Shown here piece by piece: positions 56,530 through 64,000 of a stretch of 64,000 bases of DNA. How positions within the stretch are numbered: the stretch's first letter is position 1; the number at the start of each line of letters is the position of its first letter. This DNA comes from Podospora comata (lineage: Eukaryota > Ascomycota > Sordariomycetes > Sordariales > Podosporaceae), in contig CP071496.1 of assembly GCA_017354895.1 (NCBI GenBank), positions 2,542,001 to 2,606,000 of the forward strand, given 5' to 3'. Both the position numbers and the translations under genes were made by a program. The notes beneath the pieces are model-generated. The model saw only the letters and a program-made list of their open reading frames with translations. It was not told where the DNA came from and searched no databases.

Positions 56530-58784
56530 TCATGTTTGATCAAATCCAAGTTCCTCGTCCAAGACTGTATGATGGTCTGTCGTTGATATCAGCTCGATCC
56601 TCTTGCCCCCGGGTTTTCGGGCGTTATTCAGCATCGCCTGGAAGGCATTAATACGAGCTTCGAGTGCATTTTCAGATGTTATTGACTGTTGGGAGCTGTG
56701 GGGGTATATTCCATCGAAATCCTCGAAGCTCGCATGTTCCCTGATTATGATATTGTCGTCCATTGCAACATCATCGTCCGAGTTTGATCCAGAAGGAGAG
56801 GGTTTGGTATCAAGCGCTGAAGTTGAATGTCCGTTGGCATCCATAACTGGAAGCTGTTGATGAACTGCTGACAATTCTGTTTCTCCAACAGGCACTTCCA
56901 GTATATGTCGTTGCGAACTTTCCGTGGAAGCGGTCGTGGCCTGTGTATCCAGCATATCTTGATCGGCACATCCTAGCTTCGCACGTTTTCCGAGGATAAC
57001 CTTGTCGTGTCGAAACACACTGTCAGAACACTGTGCCCCAAAGAGACCCTCGATGGTAATGTCTTCCTCGATCCACCGCCGTAAATCGACAGTACAAGGC
57101 CAAATATCTCTGGGCTTGAAGGCATCTGTCAGTTCGCAGAGCTCAGGGAATGATGAGTGGCGAGAGTATGGGAATGTTATGGTTCTTGGAAGCGCCACTG
57201 CATTCGATTCATTCAGTGAATGTTGTTTGTTTTGTGGCTTCAGTTTCTTCGTGATCGCATGAAGCCCATCGGCAAGTTTGATTTCGTCCTTGTCCTCGAG
57301 AGCTGACCGTTCAAGATCAAGAGGTACTTTTCGCCCACTCGCAACGGCACCCAGGAGAAAATGACGTATTTGCTCTTGCATCGAATTCGACACCTCTTCT
57401 GTATCACAAAGTCTGCAAATGTCAGTCAAGGCTCGGCTCTCAGCACAAGAGAACGACTCACATTTCCAGAAGAGATCCTATTTCTTCCATAAATAGGTAA
57501 TCTAGTTCTGCCTCCCTCTCCAGGTCCTCTCCGCCGCCACCGATACCGAGCTCTGCAATATCTTGTCCATTGGGGAGACGCGTAACGATGGGCTGGATCC
57601 AGACCACAGAAGAGAGGTTTTTCTGCACAGTTGGGCAGTAATTTCCCTTCTCGCAGCTATGTAGTCGGACGTTCTGATCGAGTGTGAGACAACCTGAGTG
57701 GTAGGTATTTCCACACATGAATCCGATAAGGGCAGGGGCTTCATGGGAGAGGTGAAACTGTGTCCCGAATCTGTTGTCGGTATCCTTGGCCACGAGAGAT
57801 TGATAAATTGACATCTTGTAGTCATCCACATGAATCTGTCCCAGCATCAGCAAGAGCCTTTTGCTGACAATGAGAAGCTCGTACCTTGGTTTTAAGGGCT
57901 TTGGACAATACGATCCAGACATCTTCGTAACTGTGCTTGAGTTAGCAAGGTAGTACACTGGCTCCTGTCAAAAGATGTACCCGTATGTCCAGGCTTGAAA
58001 GTGGAAGATGGTGTCTTTAGGGTACTTTGACACCTTCTCCAGCAGTTCGCGAATGCCCTCAGACTTTGGAGGAAAGTCGACGTCATCGATAAAAGATGTA
58101 TCAATATAAATTGTATCCAATGTTTTGAGCCCACAAGAATACTCAATTAGCGGTGGTGATCTTGCTATGGCACTCACGAACCACGGCTCGCTTCTGATAT
58201 CACCGGTGTAAAGCGCTGCCTTACCTCCACCTTCGAACACTACGACTGTCAGTATTATGAATAAGATGGCGGAGCATTCTGGCAGACGTACGAAACATAA
58301 CAGCGCCGGGGCAGTGGTTCGCATTAAACAAGGTAACTTGAATGCGGTTGCCTGGCTCGAGCTCCAACACAGTGGGTGTTTCTAAAGGTAGCGGCTTCTA
58401 CAGTTCACTCAGTAATCGTGTCGCCCAGTGGTCAAACTCGAGACTCATACCAATAGGGTCTTGAGGTGACGGTATGTTTGGACTCGGGCCTCTAAGATGC
58501 CCTTGGCGTAGTTGATGCGACATGGAAATCGTTCAAGTCGAAGGAGCATCTCTTTAGTGGCCGCGGAACAATAAACACTGGACATCTCCAAGTTAGAATT
58601 ATCCAAGAGAGCGCAATCATAGGGAAACATACAATGGTGACCGTAAAGTCTCCAGACCAGCGAGGTGGTCGCTGTGAATATGGCTAAGAAAGCAGGCGAG
58701 TGGAGGGCGGAGATCTGGGTGGGAGCGAAAGAAGTCGACCCTGATGTCCGGAAATTCGGCTACTAATCCATTGAAGGTCGACAT
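56530..58784 (-). CDS. Artemis/SNM1-type DNA-repair nuclease (metallo-beta-lactamase, beta-CASP)
   Basis: Nuclease of the SNM1 family, which trims DNA ends, hairpins and cross-links. Seven exons on the - strand: 58784-58633, 58577-58451, 58397-58292, 58239-57981, 57930-57885, 57835-57462, 57412-56530, giving 648 aa with all phases matching; introns are 49-55 nt. The start MSTFNGLVAEFPDIRVDFF parallels the start of human Artemis. The metal site is complete: HIHSDH at 35-40, H121 in NHCPG and D142 in YTGDIR. The family phrases YCSAATKEML, DTSF and YGYEDVW, followed by KIHVDDYK, mark the beta-CASP/DRMBL part. Pso2/Snm1 in yeast has an N-terminal zinc finger that is absent here. The last 250 residues are acidic and disordered. 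It starts 657 bp from a divergently transcribed P450 gene. Artemis-like rather than SNM1A-like is an inference from the N terminus. Confidence 0.93.
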
Positions 58785-59441
58785 GACTGCTGTGTCTTGC
58801 TGAAGAAGTGAATTGCCTCATGATTGTTTTCCTACTCCAAAGTGGCCGTCTGAGTGTCCCCTGGCAGTTCCAGGCGAGACAGGAAAGGTTGATGCTTGTC
58901 GTTGAAGCTCCAGCCCCACACAAGCTATCGACGCTAAAAAAGGCTCGTGCCCCGCCCCCGCGTTGGTGTCGCCTGCCAATGCAGTATTGGCCTTCCAGAG
59001 TTCCTCGTCTTCAACTTGGCATCTGTGCTCTGTCAAGCCACCGAGTGTTTAGGATGATCTGTTGGACTGCCACGATTTCCTACTCCAGAGACACACTGCT
59101 AGATCGGGATATTTCCCTATCTCCTCGCATTGCACTGCGTTGCACTCATGATGCATGTCCGATGAAAGATTGGGAGAAACGGCCAGCAGACATTGGCCCA
59201 AGCGCCCCCGCTATTCCCAGGATGGCAGCCAACGGTGCATCAGCGTCATCTTCAACCCCTGGGCTATCGCTGGCGGCTCTCTGGCGGCACCGATCCGTTT
59301 CATATCCGGCGCTGTTAAGGAACAGCAGCCCGCCCGCCCATCCATCATCGCCATGCTACATTTCATCCAAACTCCCGTCCCAATCACTGCATCTTTTGTC
59401 CCTCCATCGCTGGGCTTCCGCGTCGCTTGATCCCCCAAGTC
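58785..59441. promoter_or_regulatory. Bidirectional promoter between nuclease and P450
   Basis: The Artemis-like gene (-) and the P450 gene (+) start at its two ends, so both promoters must fit in 657 bp. An open frame runs across it on the + strand (58808-59458), but its composition is not protein-like and it overlaps the P450 start. Confidence 0.55.
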
Positions 59442-61166
59442 ATGGCTGTCGCTCTTAGCTCCCAGGTCCTGGAGTCGCTGCTAACCCCGGGGCACCTGGT
59501 TCTTCTTTCCGTCCTGTTTGTGGTGTTCTCATTCATCGTCGACATTTCCCGGTTACCCAGCTGTCCAGACTCTCTCCCTCGCGTGGGATTTGGTCGAGGC
59601 CTGGTCGCGTCTGTCAAGAACTGGGTGTATTATGTTTCGCGCTATAATGATTGGATTGCCGATGGTTATGAGAAGGTGCGCACCCTACTCTTATCCCTAC
59701 CGCGAGGCGTCTGCGGGGCGTCCTACTGACATAGACGTGCGGTAGTACAACAAGAAGGGTCGTGCCTTTGTTGCTCCTAATTCCCCGAGCCGCCCTCTAG
59801 AGATTGTGGTTCCCAAGTCCCAAACAGCGTGGATGCTCGAACAACCAGACCGAGTGCTCTCTACGAAAGAAGCTCATCGCGACTCTCTATTTAACGACTA
59901 CCAGTTTGGAGTTGACGATCAGTTTCCGATTCGCACGATACACAAGCACCTTGCCCGCAATATTGTCAATTTGCTACCTGGAATCCAGAAAGAGGTTCAT
60001 GCCTCCATCGACGATGTCTATGGGACAGATACAGAGAACTGGAGGACGCTGAATATCTGGAACTCTTTGATTGGCATCGTCTCTAGAGTTACAAACCGAA
60101 TGCTGGTCGGCGATCCGCTTTGCCATAATGAAGAGTTCCTCAAGAACCAGGTGGCCTTCGCTGACGCTGTCGTTCGCAATGGCTTGATCATGAACTTTTT
60201 CCCGAAGGTGTTCCACCCCATTGTCGGCCCTATTGTCACCATTACAAACCGCCGAGCATGGCGCAAGACATACGAAATCGGGAAGCCTGTCATAGAGCAA
60301 CGTCTCCGGGACATGGGACGCATAGACTCTGGCGCTGACGTGCAAGTGCCAGAAGATATGCTCACCTGGCTCATCCGACAGGCCAAAGCCGAAGGCGCAG
60401 CAGAAGAACTCAGCCCGGTCATGCTCTCCAAGCGCCTGCTACCCGTCGAGTTTGCCGCTATCCATACAACGGTGCTAACAGCTTCGAATGTTCTTCTCGA
60501 CCTCGCATCATCAGACCCATCTCTGGGCTACATCGACGCCATTCGCAAAGAGACCTCCCAGGCCTTGAGGGAAGGAAATGGTCACTGGACGAAGGACAGC
60601 CTAGCAAATCTCCATCTTACAGACAGCGCTATCAAGGAAAGCATGCGCGTTAGTTATTTCGCCAGGTGCTTGACCCACAGGAAGGTGATTGCACCTGAAG
60701 GAGTGACGAATCCAACAGAGGGATGGCACGCGCCCGAGGGGTCATTTCTCACCCTGGACCTTGCTGGAGTACATCTTGATCCAGAAGCGTTTCCTGAGCC
60801 CGAGAAGTATGATGCCTTCCGGTTTGTGAAGTTGAGAGAGCAGCTCGATCCGAAGAATCCCGAGGAGGCAATGAAGATCAAGAGACTGGGGATGGTAACT
60901 ACGAGCCCGGAACACTTGACCTTTAGCCATGGGAGGCACGCATGGTATGCTTTCTATCCTGTGGCACTTATGTATCGGCATGCACTAACATTCAGAATAG
61001 CCCTGGGAGGTTCTTTGTCGCGCATGAGTTGAAGATGATCCTGGCGTATTTACTAAATAATTACGACATCAAGCATATAGAGAAGAGGCCGCAGAACGAC
61101 TGGGTGGGCGCCACTGTTATTCCGCCAATGGCAGCCACGTTAGAGGCCAAGAGGAGGAAGATTTGA
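59442..61166 (+). CDS. Cytochrome P450 monooxygenase
   Basis: Membrane-anchored heme monooxygenase of the kind found in fungal secondary metabolism (CYP68/CYP503-like look). Exons are 59442-59675, 59746-60944 and 61001-61166, 532 aa. An N-terminal hydrophobic anchor (LVLLSVLFVVFSFIVDI) is followed by the I-helix stretch FAAIHTTVLTASN, the ExxR pair E376/R379 (KESMR), the DAFRF segment and the heme loop FSHGRHAWCPGRFF. The ligand Cys478 is created by the last splice junction: TG at the end of exon 2 joins C at the start of exon 3. That makes the intron placement secure. A TTG upstream (59427) is in frame, but the ATG at 59442 is the natural start. It lies head to head with the Artemis-like gene and converges on the tyrosinase; I see no backbone synthase nearby, so a product cannot be proposed. 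Confidence 0.95.
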
Positions 61167-62384
61167 TTGCGGTTTCTACATTGGGTACTTGGAGGTTATC
61201 TTTGGGTATATACAGGACGACTTTCACGACTTTCACTTTTCAGGATGAGCGCAGCGTTGGGTTGGATATCTAGATTGATTTAGGATATTCAGGGATGAGG
61301 TTTTCTGCAACGACCGATATTTATTATGATACAAGCTTCACAGCATCACAACCAACGACTTGAACTACAGCAACAAGATCAATATATATATATATATACA
61401 ATTTCACCCTTGGTATGATGCTGTTTGGGGAGTTTCGGCACCGTGGCGGTGATGCACAAGGGAACGGAGAGAGTGGAGAGCAATGAGGCGGAACAGTATA
61501 TTGTAAGGTACAAGGCCACATACCATCTCCCGTTGTTTGTCTAGAGCATCGCCGAAATCGAGGGTCCTTTCTGTCTGGTCTTTTGACCATGCACCCTTAT
61601 TCATTCCCTTTAGAGCTCAGGACGGGACATCTTTCACAACACCGCAAGTCAATAGCCAAACAGGGCCCCATGCCTCCAGATTATCTTGGGAGTCAAAGGA
61701 CTAAATAATCCTCCTGCACCCCAAGGTCAAAGGAGATACTTGATGGATCTTCCGCCCGAATTACGTGAAATGATTTTTGACTTGCTGATCAGTCTTGAAA
61801 GGCTACAGAAAGCCTAAAAGACTGCAACACGTTCAAAATGTCTACAGCAAGTTGAAAGACCACAACAGCCTTAAAACCTCACTAAACATTTCAAAAAAAG
61901 AAGAAGCACAACTTCAATTCAAAACACCCAACCTACTAAATCACTGATCATATCCCTTGGTTGACCCAGTTTCTCTCTCTTACTCTCTCATCAAAGTTCA
62001 AATGAATGGCAGTAGCATCAATGCTACCCAGAGCCTCAAACCTTCCGTCAAATTCTAGGTACCTTGTAACACAACAACAATAACAACCATCACTCCAAAC
62101 TAGGTAATCTGCTCGCACCCTCATCTCTTCCTATTTCCTTGCCCGCCCCCAACGGCAAATAGAAAAAAAGAATGAGTAACAGCAACTACCCTTCCACACC
62201 CACCACCACCACCACCAGGGTGACAGCCTGCGTAACCACACCTTCTTTCTCAGTCTGTGATACCAAGCCCTCCCCTCCCCGCAAAAAAAAAGAAAAAAAG
62301 AACAAAAAACTTCCAGACCGACCCGGTAACACAACATTCTCGCCTCATCCCACTCATCATTGAAGCCCAACACCACCACCATCG
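61167..62384. other. Convergent region between P450 and tyrosinase
   Basis: Holds the 3' flanks of both genes, an AT run at about 61383-61398, and an F-box-like coding remnant at 61656-61817 listed separately. A CAC run at 62202-62217 and A-rich stretches lie near the tyrosinase 3' end. Confidence 0.5.
61656..61817 (+). pseudogene. F-box-like fragment
   Basis: A frame open from 61656 to the stop at 61817 reads GQRRYLMDLPPELREMIFDLL near its end. The phrase LPPELREMIFDLL matches the start of F-box/2EXR-type domains common in filamentous fungi, and an ATG at 61743 opens it. The frame then stops after eleven more residues. No further exon in the next few hundred bases continues it, so I take it as a remnant of a gene or as chance likeness. 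Confidence 0.3.
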
Positions 62385-63957
62385 TCACTTCCACCGCACC
62401 ACACCTCGCCTCAAACTTCTGGTCTCATTCACCCCCAAATCCTGCCTCACCTCCACAGGCCACCTCGTCATCTTCCCATTAAACACCGGAAAACTCGACA
62501 AATTCGTCCGCGGCGCATACTCCATGTCCAACACCACAACCCCCAAACTCGGCACATTCCCCACCGAAACCTCCTGCCCATCCGCCTATTCCCCCCATCA
62601 TCATCAGTTAGCATCTTTCTCTTCTTCCCTCACAAGTCTCCAAAAGTATAGGGTAGTTACTCACCCCCTTAATCCCAACTCCCAACTCCCTCTTCAAATA
62701 CCCAACCACACTCTCCCTGTCCAAATCCTTCAAAGTCCCATTCCCAACCCTAATGTCCTGCACCGGCACGCTCTCCCTCGCCACCCCCTCACACGGCATC
62801 CCCAGCAGCGTCATCCGTCCAATGCTCTCCCCCCTGATAAACAAACTCACCGTCGCCGGCAACCTCCCCGCCAGCTCCCCCCTCTCCACGCTCATCTCCA
62901 CCACCCAATAATCCCTCGTCGTCCCCTTGCCCATCCGGTTCAACGGTCCCGTCTCCAGCGTCGTCGCCCCGTCATCCCCAGCCATGTCCCCGTAAAGCGC
63001 ATTCACCTTTGCCATGACCTGCTCCGCCCTCGTCTCAGCCGGGAGACTCCAATCGGGCAGTTCCGGATACGTGTACCCAAACACGCTGACATTAGCGACA
63101 GTGTTGCTCGTGTGGAACTCTAGTAGCGTGCTGTTGCCATTGGTGGTGGCGGCAGATGGAGCCCGGAAAAAAGGCTTGAGCGGGCTGTCAGCCGTGATCA
63201 CCGTGTTGGCAGGAGTTCCAAACTGCCCGCCAGACAAAGCGCTGCTTGTAAACATTGAGTTGTTGTAGTAAATTGTTTGCCACATGGCCACCAGCCTGTC
63301 GACGTTGCAGTGGTGTAGCATACTAGAGACTTGTTAGCCAACGACAACAAAAGAAAAAGGGAAAAGGGTGTAACACACAACAGCGGCTCAAAGGCCGACC
63401 AGTTAATATCGGCCATGGTCCCGTTATTGCACCCTGCACGAAGATGAATCAAGTTGTGGGCATTCTCAAAGCTCGAGCTGCTCATCCCGTCATAGGTGTT
63501 GACCCGAGTAAAGACATCATACTACGACAACTTCCCCATTAGCCGCCGACCCAACCATGCTCATCAAGCCATCTGAAGCTAGGTGCCTTACCACACTCCC
63601 TGTCAAATCCCTCGCCGCCAAAAGTAACCCCTCGTTAGACTCGTTGGCATCATTTAGCACACCCCCAGATCGAGAACATCGTATTGTCTGCGGGTAGTGC
63701 GTCAGGGCGCTATCACCAAATCCCTCTTCAACCTTTAATCGTTGAAACTTGTAAGTGTATAGCGGGTTCGGTATGACTCTTCGTCCCTCTGGTGCCTGCA
63801 CCGTCATGTTGAGCCTGGTAGCTGCTACAGGCAACGCTGGATTCATCGCCCAGTCCCAGTATGGCTGCCGCAACGACTCTGCCGCTGCCATGTACTCGGG
63901 AAGCAGATCTGGGGGGTATCTAGACGCGATGTCAACCGCGCGAGCCACCAATATTTG
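62385..63957 (-). CDS. Tyrosinase (type-3 copper oxidase), partial at the window end
   Basis: Oxidises phenols to quinones, as in melanin formation. Four exons visible on the - strand: 63957-63592, 63521-63379, 63322-62665, 62585-62385; a fifth or more lie beyond 64000, joined through an intron whose acceptor is at 63958. The visible part is 455 or so residues. It begins with QILVARAVDIASRYPP, just after the CuA helix, so the first copper site is outside the window. QPYWDWA follows. The CuB site is complete: HNLIHL supplies two histidines, and the spliced LF-MLHHCNVDRLVAMWQ gives the third. The C-terminal domain ends in the GVVVLDMEYAPRTNLSSF stretch and a basic RRGVVRWK tail. The layout agrees with the fungal tyrosinases that lack the long C-terminal tail (inference). 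Confidence 0.92.
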
Positions 63958-64000
63958 CTACCGAGAGAAAACATGTGAGTTTCGTGGGGGTCAAGGAATC

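Overview
The window reads as nuclear DNA of a filamentous ascomycete, most likely Sordariomycetes and plausibly Sordariales. The reasons are short introns of mostly 49-133 nt with GTANGT-type donors and CTNAC-like branch points, a beta-tubulin gene with six introns, a velvet regulator, an AA9 lytic polysaccharide monooxygenase, and long CT-rich intergenic DNA. I joined exons by hand from open frames, splice signals and family motifs. Every multi-exon model keeps its frame across all junctions, but none has been checked against transcripts.

Layout. 1-2.5 kb has no gene I can support. 2.5-7.4 kb holds two housekeeping genes on the + strand: GCN20-type ABCF ATPase and beta-tubulin. 8.8-10.4 kb is a protein kinase on the - strand. 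12.08 kb is an intron-containing tRNA-Lys(CUU). 13.8-15.8 kb is glycerol kinase (+). 16.5-16.9 kb is a doubtful small gene. 18-20 kb is a conserved protein of unknown function (-). 22.3-23.9 kb is the GPI-anchor mannosyltransferase GPI18 (+), converging on a four-helix-type membrane protein (-) at 24.3-25.2 kb. 26.8-30.1 kb carries two secreted plant-polymer enzymes on the - strand, a pectin methylesterase and an AA9 LPMO. 32.8-34.6 kb is a YTH-domain m6A reader (+).

From 34.6 to 51.7 kb there is a 17-kb stretch without a gene I can defend. It ends at a VosA-type velvet regulator (+, 51.7-53.0 kb). The right end is denser: a secreted GH43 glycosidase (-), a seven-exon Artemis/SNM1-type DNA-repair nuclease (-), a cytochrome P450 (+), and a tyrosinase (-) whose 5' part runs off the window end.

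The genes do not form one pathway. They are a typical mixture of housekeeping (translation control, cytoskeleton, GPI anchors, glycerol use), RNA and DNA maintenance (YTH reader, Artemis-like nuclease), development (velvet) and saprotroph secretion (LPMO, pectinesterase, GH43, tyrosinase). I saw no transposon, viral copy, CRISPR array or rRNA gene. The features I rate most worth a second look are the 17-kb gene desert before the velvet gene, the Artemis-like nuclease, the YTH reader, and the odd basic tail of the LPMO.
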